This document shows, in pieces, positions 21,401 to 32,089 of a DNA stretch of 64,000 nt. Within the stretch, counting starts at the first letter, position 1; every line of letters starts with the position of its first letter. The notes below the pieces were generated by a model that had not been told where the DNA came from, made no database searches, and saw nothing but the letters and a program-made list of their open reading frames with translations. The position numbers and the translations under genes were made by a program. Source of the stretch: Primulina eburnea. Taxonomy: Eukaryota; Streptophyta; Magnoliopsida; Lamiales; Gesneriaceae. The stretch is taken from assembly GCF_022965805.1 (NCBI RefSeq), contig NC_133116.1, positions 7,708,601 to 7,772,600 on the forward strand. The letters run 5' to 3'.

Positions 21401-23855
21401 ACTATTACAGGGTAGCGTGTTTGCATTGATTATAGAAAACTTAATGACGCCACCCGTAAAGACCACTTCCCCCTCCCGTTTATTGATCAAATATTGGAAA
21501 TGTTAGCGGGACACTCTTTCTACTCTTTCCTGGATGGTTATTCCGGTTATATGCAAATTCCCATCGACCCTGAAGATCAGGAGAAAACCACATTTACTTG
21601 TCCTTATAGGACATTTGCATATAAACGAATGCCATTCGGTCTATGTAATGCACCGGCAACTTTCCAACGATGCATGATGGTAATTTTTCATGACATGGTT
21701 GAGGATTTCGTTGAAATATTCATGGATGATTTTTCTGTGTTTGGCTCTTCGTTTGATACGTGTTTGTCGAATCTGTCTAAAGTCCTCGAGAGATGTGAGG
21801 AGTCGAATTTGGTCTTAAACTGGGAAAAATGCCATTTCATGGTGAGAGAGGGAATTATGTTGGGGCACAAAATTTCTGAGAAAGAGATTGACGTTGATAA
21901 GGCTAAGATTGAAGTGATAGAAAAACTCCCAGCCCCAACAAACATCAGAGGAGTGCGTAGTTTTCTGGGACATGCAGGGTTCTATAGACGCTTTATCAAA
22001 AAAATTTCCTGCATTGCTAAGCCACTGACTAATTTGCAGATAAAAGATGTGTGTTTTGATTTTTATGATGAGTGTGTGCAGACAGGTTTTGAAAGAGAAA
22101 TTGATCACAGCACCTGTGATGATAGCACCTGACTAGGGTTCGCCATTTGAGGTGATGCGCGATGCAAGTGACAGCTCTAGGGGCAGTGTTGGGCCAAAAG
22201 AGGGATAAATGCATTCATGTCATCTACTATGCTAGTATGACACTGTCCGCTGCTCAACTGAACTACGCCACTACAGAGAAGGAGCTTCTTGCTATGGTTT
22301 TTGCTCTGGACAAGTTTAGATCATATTTGATAGGGAGCAAAGTTGTAGTGCACATTGATCATTCAGCCTTGAAATATTTGATGGCTAAAAAAGATGCAAA
22401 GCCGAGGCTAATTCGCTGGATTCTTCTGTTGCAGGAATTTGACTTGACGATAATCGATGGAAAGGGAACAGAGAATCAAGTTGCAGACCATCTCTCGCGT
22501 CTGGAAAATCCAAGTTCAGGTAATGAAATTATTCGCGATGATTTCCCGGATGAACAACTCTTTGAGATCGACAGTTTACCATGGTATGCTGATTTTGTTA
22601 ATTATCTATCAAGTAAGTTCATCCCTTCCCATTTCACTTATCAGCAAAAGAAGAAATTTTTCTCAAATTTGAAATATTATTTGTGGGAGGATCCTTATTT
22701 GTTTAGAATTTGTGCAGACGGTATAATCCACAGATGTGTTCCCAAGGTGAGATTTTGTTTCATTGTCATTCTGGCCCGACTGGAGGACATTTTGGGGCAA
22801 GTAGAACTGCGTCCAAAGTCCTCCAGTCTTGTTTTTATTGGCCTACACTATTTAAAGATGCGCATGATTATGTCACAAAATGCCCAAATTGTCAGCGCAC
22901 AGGTAATACATCTAGGAGACATGAATTGCCTCTTAATAATATTTTGGTGTGTGAAATATTTTATGTATGGGGTATAGATTTCGTGGGGCCGTTCCCAGTG
23001 TCTTTTGGGAACAAGTATATTTTGGTGGCGGTAGACTACGTTTCTAAATAGGTTGAGGCTATTGCATGGAAAACTAATGACTCTAGGGTTGTCGTTCAAT
23101 TTGTCAAGAAAAATATTTTCTCACGTTTTGGCACACCTAGAGCCATTATTAGCGATGAGTGTACTCATTTTTGTAATCGACAATTTGACAGTTTGTTGGC
23201 TAAGTATGAGGTCCGACATAAGGTGGCAACACCTTATCACCCTCAAACTAGTGGCCAAGTCGAGGTATCAAACAGAGAAATCAAACGCATTCTTGAGAAG
23301 ACTGTCGGTACTTCAAAGAAAAAATGGTCTAGCAAACTCGACGATGCGCTTTGGGCTTATCGCACTGCTTTTAAAACCCCTATTGGCATGTCTCCTTTTA
23401 GATTGTTGTATGGGAAATCATGTCACCTTCATCTTGAACTTGAGCATAAGGCTTATTGGGCTACTAAATTCTTGAATTTTGATGCTAAAGCCACAGGTGA
23501 CGATAGAGTTCTGCAGTTGAATGAATTGGACGAGTTTAGGTTGGAGGCTTACGAGAATGCCAAGCTTTACAAAGAGAAAACCAAACGTTGGCATGATCAG
23601 AACATAGTCCATCGAAAATTTGTGGTGGGACAACTGGTCCTGTTATATAATTCTCGCCTGAAATTGATGCCAGGTAAGTTGCGTTCACGGTGGTCAGGAC
23701 CATACACAATCATGCAAGTTTTCCCCTATGGGACAGTGGAGATCACTAGTGCAGCAACTGGAGCTTTCAAAGTGAATGGGCATAGGCTGAAGGTCTATCA
23801 TGGTGGTGCCATACCCGATGAGCCGACCACAGTGGATCTGCAGGATCCAAACTGA
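18474..23855 (+). pseudogene. Athila gag-pol, disrupted
   Basis: From an ATG at 18474 the order is Gag (Retrotrans_gag core, about 18740-19290), Pro/Gln-rich linker, retropepsin-like protease with CDLGASINLM (20386-20415), RT with FMDDF catalytic box (21719-21733), RNase H (about 22110-22500), and integrase with an HHCC zinc domain (about 22759-22900), DDE core ([23 protein letters not shown]) and C-terminal end at 23855. Premature stops lie at 18834 (TAA), 19586 (TGA), 19799 (TAA), 20606 (TGA), 21413 (TAG), 22134 (TAG) and 23049 (TAG). Frameshifts lie near 19485, 22085, 22165 and 22745. Four of the stops sit where the family has Trp. In an intact copy these enzymes reverse-transcribe and integrate the element. 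It cannot do so here. Confidence 0.92.
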
Positions 23856-25290
23856 ATCAAGGGAGTACAGTCAGGCTATCGACTCTAAATTTAGCGCTTA
23901 CTGGGAGGCAACCCAGTGTTTAGTTTTATTTGTCTTTCTTCTTTTACTTCTGTTTTTCTTTCTTTTTGTTTTATGCATTTCTCGAGAACTAATCTCAATG
24001 AATGATGGTGCAGGTAGTTTATTAATTGGCAAGGGGATTTCTCAAATGTCAGGATTCTATTAGGACGAGCAGATTCAAAACGTCAAATAGGCCAGAGAAG
24101 TTTCTGTACAATTCTTGCATCTTGTGTGCTTGGTTGAGCGACAATTTCGATGTGTAGATGTTTAGAATTGTACCTTCTTGGCTTCACATGTTTATTTGGT
24201 TCGTAGTGTTCAGGGAATTGATTTTTTAAAAAAAATCACTTCGATATACCGAGCACACACGGACCCACATCCGGACCCATACACGGGGTCCGTGTCAATT
24301 TTTCACCCAAAATCAAATTCGCGAAATAGCACGGACCCATAAATGGACCCTCACACGGGGTCCATGTCGACTCATTCAGCTTACCAATTTTTTTTTGCGT
24401 GCATACAAGGACGTTGCCCCGGACACCTACACGGGGTCCGTGTGCGACAATTTCAGAATTTTTCATTCTCGCAAAACTACACGGGGTCCGTGCCTTCTAA
24501 TTTTTGGCACACTCTGAATACAAATCGCGACCTCCCCTCTTCAAACCCCTAAATCCCTAATCGATTCACCTCACTCCACCGCCGCCTTCAGCCACGCACC
24601 CACCACCGCAACCAGCCGCACAGCCCCACCTCGCCGTTTACATATCTCCACAAGTCACTGACACCTACTGCGCACCCGTGAAACCACTCCACCACCATAT
24701 ATCCCGCCCTAAACAGCCAACTCACGCCGCCACGCCGCCGCATCGTCGCCGGCCATTATCCACCACCACCGAACACCACCGCCTCATGTGCCGCACCCAC
24801 AACATACTCACCCAGCAACCACCGTGCACTAGATCCTCACCGCACTGCCGTATTTTCTCTACACCAGCACCAGCACCGTCGCTCCTCCCGTCGCCGGCCA
24901 CCCTACCTCTTTGTGCTGTCATCATCTTCTTTGTTCCGGTAAGAGTGGCTATCCCTTGTTTCCAATTGCCGATTATCCGTGTTGGGGATTTTGTGCTACT
25001 ATACAAGAGTGAACTTATTGCGAGTTAGTTCGATTATTGCTTGGGTTTCGTTCGTCGATTGTTGGATATTGCTGGTTTAAGGGCTGCTGTCATCACTTTG
25101 AGTCTGTGTTTGGGGTAAATTGTTGTTGGACCCTATTTCCAGTAGATCATTTCAGATTTGTTGTTGATTCATTATCACTGTGTTGAGACTATTGCTTGTG
25201 AATTGCGTTGGGATTGGTTGGGTTATTCGGATTAATTGATTGGATTGTGGTGCTTGGTTTGTTGGAAAGTTCAGATATCATTGAATCAAA
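23856..25290 (+). other. Athila region between pol and the accessory ORF
   Basis: Just after pol comes the Athila-typical GGGAGGCAACCCAGTG (23899-23914). At 24257-24494 lies a hairpin array. 24540-24900 is a C-rich, CCACC-laden stretch reminiscent of a plant 5' leader. The proline-rich open frame at 24678-25028 shows no recognisable domain and is probably a consequence of this composition. Confidence 0.6.
24257..24494. repeat. Internal hairpin array of Athila, three modules and a half module
   Basis: Modules at 24257-24296, 24329-24368 and 24407-24444, and a right arm alone (ACACGGGGTCCGTG) at 24479-24492. They are the same module as in the LTRs, though this is internal DNA some 6 kb from the nearest LTR module. 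Confidence 0.88.
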
Positions 25291-26513
25291 ATGCCGCCGC
25301 AAAAACAGAGCAGTAAACGTGCACGAAGTGGTGCTTCCTAATCCTCATCCTCATTTGATTCCTCTAGATTCACCAGCCTCAAAAATTTTGAGTGGTACTT
25401 GGCGCTCCACGGGAACTCGGTCATTGTTGAGCGGTCTATTAATCCACGGATTGACCATGAGGTGCCGCTCCGGGCAGAGTTAGATAAGTTTGGATGGGGG
25501 CCTATTCTGGACATTGCCGGACCGTATTTCTCTGACTTGGTCTGGCAATTTTACTCGAATGTTGAGGTGAAAAAGACGACGGGGCTACCGCATTTGCATA
25601 CTTACGTGAAGGGAGTTCCTATCGAGGTGACCATCGCTTACCTAGCAGCGATCTTGAATGTCCCTAATGAAGAGCCGCCGGTGTCCTTCAATCAGGTGGA
25701 TATCTTCTTTTCAGACCTCACCTTTCGGATCCCTGAGGCCCGGCGCCAACTGCGTTACCACTCATCTCCTACTGGCTCCCGATCCAGTGTCTTCCCAACA
25801 TCCCTCCCGCTGTTGGATCATCTCATCTGCTACTTTACGGGGGAGAATATTATTCCGAGGAAACCCGGGAACAATGAGGTCCGCCATTTGGATCTCTATA
25901 TCATTGACAAGATGTTAAATGGATTTGGGGACATTCCTGCTATTCCGGTGGCGTCGATCATCATTTCTCATATGCGCTCAGTCGCCCACATCGACCCCAC
26001 GAAGAATAGGAAACCCTATGCCCCTACCCTATCATCATCTCCAGGATCTTGGCGGCCCATGGTGTCGATCTCACTGGCGAGACTTCTCTCATGCCCACTT
26101 CTACGCAGATGCTCACCACCCAGGCCATGCAGGGCATGTACTTTATATTCCGACAGGGTGCGTGGTACCGTAATCCGGCCAGTCGACATATCAGTGAACA
26201 TCCCCGTGACCCACCTGTGCCTCCCCCTGCCATCGATGGCCTAGCCTGGGATGCCCGTGCGGAGGAAGAAGCGGCTTTGGACGCCCGAGATGGACCTCAA
26301 GCTGATATGCCCCCTCGACAGCGCCCCCCCAGAGGTATAGGACAGGGTTTCTTGTCCATGTTTGATTGCATGGACGACATACGCACTCGCTTGGCTCGCC
26401 TTGAGCACCAGTCCGGGACGCAGTCTTCTTCCGCCGATATATTTGCTACGCCTTGGGACAGATCCGCACTTGACGGCTTGGAGGACTTTGAGCTAGGATC
26501 AGATGATGAGTAG
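25291..26513 (+). pseudogene. Athila accessory ORF in the env position, one stop and one frameshift
   Basis: An ATG at 25291 opens a basic, Ser-rich lead (MPPQKQSSKRARSGAS) cut by TAA at 25339, inside a Ser codon run. The same frame then continues (FEWYLALHG..., FGWGPILDIAGPYFSDLVWQF, GVPIEVTIAYLAAILNV) to about 26020, where a one-base shift moves to the frame that ends at 26513 with an acidic tail. The body resembles the domain called putative plant transposon protein, found in many Athila-linked ORFs; I make this assignment from memory of the family pattern. No signal peptide or clear membrane segment is seen, so an envelope role is not supported. Function unknown. Its GC content is higher than that of gag-pol. 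Confidence 0.7.
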
Positions 26514-27121
26514 TCAGCTTCTTTTATTCTAGGATTTTTGGAGGACTTTACTGCTTTGCTAGATTTGCATATTTCATTCAGATGTTGTCATTGCTGTTAT
26601 AGGACATGTTCTTTATATTGATTATCATTTGGATTTCATTTTAGTGCTTGAGTGTTTCTCATATTCCGTTTTACGGTTCTTTGTGCATTCAATGTCGTTC
26701 TTTTCAGGATTAAATGAACTCTAGCCCAGTTTCTCCACGTACTCGACAGTTTTTTTTCTAGGGAAGTGTGTTTGCTTTCACTGTCTTCCTAATTCATGTT
26801 ATATCGCTTTACACTGAGGGCAGTGTCGATTTCAAAGTATGGGGGTGTGCCAGTTTTGTTACACATCGTTGCACAACACTTAACAACACTTTTTCACGTA
26901 GGATGAGACTATGTCTAGAGAAAGAATTTTTGTTTTACTTGATAACCGGATTAGTTTGTTAGATTTTAGATCACCCGGGAAATCGTTTCATGAATAGTAT
27001 TGAATGAGAGGAGTCGTAGTTTCAAGGAGAGAGTCAGACATGCACCAGTTTTGTGTTGACATTTCATTCCATTCACGAGGTCAGTCTTTTGCTCATTAAA
27101 AGTGAATTGGTGCAATGTAAA

Positions 27122-27190
<69 letters not shown>

Positions 27191-28158
27191 ATCCTAGAAC
27201 TCGTCTGATTAGCCCTCGAAGCGAAAATACGAACGATGATGACTTAGGGATGATTTAGGAGATCTTTGGACCATTTGAGCCTTTCAAGCCTAAACGATAC
27301 ATCATTTATTGTCTCTAGTAACCTTTTTTGAGCCTGAAAAAATCGAATGGAGTGTGTCCATGACACACAATTAGCCCCCATTCATATTTATTCAATGTCC
27401 CACATCAACTACCTGAATCTTAGCCTATACACTTCTTCCTACCTACATGTGAGAGAAATAAACCTCATGTACACATTGAAATGTTTGAATTACTCCAATG
27501 GGTTGAAGAAATATGTGTGAAGAAGTCGATGAATCTTTATTCAAAAAAAAAAAAAAGAAAAGAAAAGGAGGAAAGTGTATAGTATTAAAAACACCCGAAA
27601 AATCTGTGGGTGAAAGTTGAAGGACAATGAGAAAGAAAGGAGACTATAGAGCTCAAAAGATGATGAAAATACAGTGATTGGTGACAAGTCAAAAGTTGAA
27701 TGAATGTGCTGCAGGATTATTTTTTATTTTCTCTCACTTTTGATTCTTCTACCTTCTATTGTAACCGTGAACCTTGGCCTTACGTTATAAGCTTGAAAAG
27801 ACCTATTAACCAAGTCATCGTCGTTCAACATTTAGTAGAGAGGGGTATGAAAGTCAAGCATATGGGGCGTCTCGATAACAAATGAAAATAAGTGATCCTG
27901 AAACCAAGTAGCTGATGATGAGTACGAGTTCTGACTTGCACACTACAGACATCTCATTCTGTTGATCTTTACTAGGTAATATTTGAATCTTAAATTGCGA
28001 TGAACACGAATCTTGTGAAATTCGAAGCATGATCTCTTTACCGGGGGTGATAGAATTTGGCAAATTGAGAAGCTTTGATTGTACTACTTCAATTATGAAT
28101 CTAAGATATGTCTCATCTTTATTTCATGTTTGATTTGTTCGAGGACGAACAAAGGTTA
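26514..28158 (+). other. Athila 3' internal non-coding region
   Basis: At 26813-26850 lies the Athila-conserved phrase ACTGAGGGCAGTGT followed by a G-rich AGTATGGGGGTG, a possible internal polypurine tract. A (TA)n microsatellite occupies 27123-27186. I see no credible gene. Confidence 0.65.
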
Positions 28159-28171
28159 AGTGTGGGGGAGT
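28159..28171 (+). promoter_or_regulatory. Polypurine tract of the Athila element
   Basis: AGTGTGGGGGAGT directly precedes the 3' LTR start TGATAAGC. Plus-strand DNA synthesis starts at this tract in LTR retroelements. Confidence 0.85.
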
Positions 28172-29695
28172 TGATAAGCACGAATTTTATAGCGTTTAAG
28201 GGACTTTATTTTGTCGTATTCGTGCTTATCTGGCGTTTTTATTCCGAGTTTTGCGCTTAATTCGTATTATTATTGCCATTTGCAGGTTTGACCAAAAGGT
28301 GATGAAAGCCAAAGAAATGAAAGAAAAGTCAAACGTCGCAGTGCCATGTCAGAAACACCCGGAAAATAGGAAAAACTCCCCGAGGAGAGCATGCGGACCC
28401 ATACACGGACCCCGTGTAAGGGTCCGTGCCTGAAGAAGCAGAGAGAATACTTTCAGCGAGCCAATCCAGACCCTAAGACGGACCCATACATGGGGTCCGT
28501 GTCCAGCATTAGCAAGAAAAGAAAATCAGCGCAATAACACGGACCTTCATCCGGACCCCTACACGGGTTCCGTGTCCAATGTTTCCCGGAAAGAAAATTT
28601 AATCGAAGTAACACGGACCCCACCCTGGATGCTTACACGGGGTCCGTGTGCTTGATTTTTGAGATCAGACTTCGCGCAGATTCAGTGGAGATTTGGAGGA
28701 ATAAAAGAGAAAAATAAAAGATTGGAAAGGGACTTTTAAGATCGTGGACTTCGGCAGCCGATTGTGAGAGAAAAAGGCGAGAACTTTCCGAATTTTGGGA
28801 GACGGTGACGACTTGGGAGAAAAGGGAGAGAAATCGCACACTTCTCACGCAAGAACCGCGCACCATCACTGAGATTTTCTCTTCTCTTTCGTTTTCTTAT
28901 TTTCAGTCATGAATTCGAATATTAGATTTGATTTTAGTTTCGAGTTTATGGAGTAGTTTTTCTTGTGATCGGGACCACGATAGGGACAAACGATTGATTT
29001 TGTTTATTCGTTGGATTGTTTGATTTATAAAATTATTTTATGTTATTGATGAATTTTTGCATAATTTTCGTGCTTTAATCTGGCCAATTAATTGCATGTT
29101 TGTTGTTTGATCTTGACTCGAAAGAGAATGGATTAAATTTAGCTTCAAAAAGATTAATCAACACACGGTTAAACCGACTAGAAATAGTATTCGGTTTCAG
29201 TGTGCGATTTTAGGCGACAGCTGTAATTCTATCGTTGATAAATGCGTTTTTGTTTAATTAAATTTAATTATAAATAATTGGACTGTTAAATGAAAATAGG
29301 ATTATAAATTCTAGAAATAGATTTATAATTAAATTAGAGAATTGCATCATGACAGCGAATAATCAGTAGTTAAACAATTCCAGTGCGTGATAATAATCAG
29401 AGTTTGTTACCTTCGTGTGTTTCCGGTCATTTTATTTAAATTTGAAAATCTCCAAGTCCCAAGCTTCTCTGCAAATTTGATTTTAGTCTTTAATTTAGCA
29501 TATTTTAGTTTAATTTAATTAGTTCAAATAATCATCAAATCACTTATTATCGTTTGCCTAAATTAAATCGAATAATTAAAATCTTAGTACTTAAATAATA
29601 GTCTCTGTGGGATCGATACTTGGACTTGTCGTCCATTTACTGTAACTTGACCTAGTCCGCTTGCTAGAATTTTTCCCAACCGAAATCGTCGGTCA
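28172..29695 (+). repeat. 3' LTR of the Athila element
   Basis: 1524 bp, matching 16822-18276. It carries four hairpin modules instead of three. The end reads CGTCGGTCA, where the 5' LTR has CGCGGTCA. Confidence 0.93.
28393..28649. repeat. Hairpin array in Athila 3' LTR, four modules
   Basis: Modules at 28393-28430, 28465-28504, 28537-28575 and 28611-28649. The first has no counterpart in the 5' LTR, where the flanks are joined around 17030. Confidence 0.88.
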
Positions 29696-29700
29696 GTAAC

Positions 29701-30883
29701 ATACATAGAATCTTGCAGCAATTTTGTTTACAACGAGTATACGACGTCGAGTTTTAGTATATTAGTAAGTAAAAGTATCGTTCCAACATGGAATATGTAT
29801 TTGAATTTCAAGTGTTTATTAACTATTGTAATTAAAATAGTCTAATTTTATTTAGAAGATTCAATCGCGTCTTTGATCAATGACAAATAAATAAATAAAT
29901 AAATCATAGCACCGAACCATATCATTTGGGTCATTGTAAAATTAAAAAACAAAAAATTAAAGTTGTACTATTATGATCAAATTTTTTTTAAAATAAAACA
30001 ACAAGTATATGATCTTACATATTATATCTTTTGATCGGATAAAAGTTTACACATTTTATTAAAAAATTGTGACTTTGAAAATTTAATTAAAATACATAGA
30101 AAAGTTTGCCCTGACTTTGAATATAGATAGTTATTGATCATAGAATCATACTTTTATGTCCCGTGACCAGGACTATTTAAAAATTGAAATCTTAGGTTTA
30201 AATTAAATTGTATCGTACCCCGACAAAAAAGTACGTAGCTAATAAAATAAAATAGTCGTGTTGAGATCACACACTATGAAAAATTTAACTTGTTTTCGAA
30301 ATTACGTTACTCGTGAATGATAATAAATAAATAAAAAATATGAAAAACATCGAGATTTTAACGTAGTTTGGTCGATAAGACTTACATCAATGAGATCATG
30401 CTTAAAGATCAAACAAATTCATTAATATTCTAATGTTACAATCATACGAAATACTTATTCAATATAAAAATACTCTATTTTACCACTCGACATCTATACA
30501 ACAAACACAATTAGCATATTTTGTTTTACGAGCATCACTCGACTTTTACTTTGCTTCAATCGAACTCACTTCGACACTGTAGACCCCGAGAAATGACTTG
30601 CACTGCTTCAAATGGATGTGTAACACCAGTACTTGTATATCTCTTTAAACAGAAAATGAAAACGATGACACAAACATAAACTCGTTTTAGTAACTTGTTG
30701 CGACGAGAATGAACAGTTTCGTTTTTTGCTGCTTAAGTTTGCACAACACCAAATTGACAACATCACAACATAATACTTGCACTGTTCTCGCTTGTATTTT
30801 CATCAGATGTGGTCTGCAGATTTATATTACCAAATGTGAAATTTTTAAAAATTAAAACCAATGAATTGTAATCAAATTTTGGC
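29701..30883. other. AT-rich intergenic DNA
   Basis: I see no gene, RNA or repeat that can be supported here. Confidence 0.6.
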
Positions 30884-31057
30884 AAAAACTTGTGTGAGAT
30901 GGTCTCACGTGTCGTATTTGTGAGACGGATCACTTATTTGGGTCATCCATGAAAAAATATTACTTTTTATGCTAAGAGTATTACTTTTTATATTGGTATG
31001 GTTGACCCGTCTCACAAATTAAGATCCGTGAGACGGTCTCACATGAGACTCACTCTC
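30884..31057 (+). mobile_element. MITE-like element family M, copy 1
   Basis: About 174 bp with inverted ends built on the palindrome GAGACGGTCTC. The interior has the repeated phrase ATTACTTTTTAT either side of GCTAAGAGT. Eight further full, partial or diverged copies lie in this window. There are no coding sequences. Exact ends and target duplication are unclear. The region 31058-31498 after it holds nothing that I can name. Confidence 0.75.
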
Positions 31058-31498
31058 AAAGTTTTAACCAACAAAAGCATATCATATCAAGATGCAGACA
31101 AAACCAATTACTATCGAAATTCAAGTAAATCAAAATAATATCCTAATTAAATAAAAATAATTAATTAAATCACCAAAAGAAAACTAACAAAAATATCCAA
31201 TCAAAACATTAATTAGAGCCGGACGACCAATTTTTTTATATATATAAATAAATTACAAATTTTACGAGTTGTTAATTTGTATTTACTAAATTTGTTACTT
31301 AATATGATGTATATTAACCTCATTGCCATTATTAAAAATTCTCATGTGATGATGAAGAACATTTTAGGGTTAATTCTGCCATTAAGAACCAGAAATCGTA
31401 AAACATGAATAGAAAGTGTAGAATTTCTATTAACATGCATGTTTGATCCAAAAACACACATTTGTCATTCTAAATTAAATATAAAGAGATAGGCATAT

Positions 31499-31966
31499 TG
31501 TTAGGTGGGATTTTAATAAGGTGGGGTCCACGTCAAAATAAAATATTCAGAAATCACGAATCCCACATCGAAAGTTTCTAAAAATGAACGAAGAAAATTT
31601 GTTATAAATTTAGCCTTCCTTGTTTGTTTTTAGTATCCCAAAATCAAAAGCTTTTCAGCTTTGATAAAAAGAGAGTGCATAGAAAAAAGGAGTGTATTTT
31701 TTTCTTGAGTGCGGGAATTCTCTTTTGTGAGTTAGAGAAAATATTTTCTCGGTATACTCGGGGTTGGGATCGTGAGATATTGAGTGTATTGGTGTATACA
31801 CTTGTTGTAATATTTCTCCCGGTTATAAAAGTTGCAGTGCTCCGTGGATGTAGCCTATATTGGGTGAACCACGTAAATCTTTGTGTTCTTGTTGGTTGTT
31901 TTATTCCGCATTTTTTGGGTACTATTATCATCGTAATCGGCATCGCTTCGGGGTAATTCCCCAACA
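31499..31966 (+). repeat. 5' LTR of the Tork-like element
   Basis: 468 bp, TGTTAGGTGGG...CCCCAACA. It is followed at 31969-31980 by the primer site TGGTATCAGAGC for initiator tRNA-Met. Open frames on both strands are repeated identically in the 3' LTR and are not genes. Confidence 0.93.
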
Positions 31967-32089
31967 ACTGGTATCAGAGCCTTGTTGTGAAAATTTTAAA
32001 AATTCTGAGTATGCTCTGTGGTTGCAGCTTTGTCTGATCTTCCACATCAGAAAAGATTTTTTAGATTTTCTGTTAAGGCTAGAGAAGTG

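Larger units (their letters stand above)
16822..29695 (+). mobile_element. Athila-type Ty3/gypsy element, full length but inactive
   Basis: The 12.87-kb element is bounded by LTRs at 16822-18276 and 28172-29695 and by a perfect 5-bp duplication GTAAC (16817-16821 and 29696-29700). The primer site for tRNA-Asp, the Gag type, the order protease-RT-RNase H-integrase, and an additional ORF behind pol all point to the Athila clade. The LTRs are very similar by eye apart from one missing module in LTR1, so the insertion is fairly recent. Seven premature stops and several frameshifts in gag-pol make it non-autonomous. Confidence 0.93.

Noticed and set aside
24678..25028. Pro/His-rich open frame in Athila
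   Set aside because: Composition-driven by CCACC-rich leader-like DNA; no domain and no counterpart I know of in the family.
25291..26513. Envelope gene of an endogenous retrovirus
   Set aside because: No signal peptide, cleavage site or transmembrane anchor is visible; position alone is not enough.
31624..31967. Open frames on both strands in the Tork LTR
   Set aside because: They are repeated unchanged in the 3' LTR and lie in non-coding LTR sequence.
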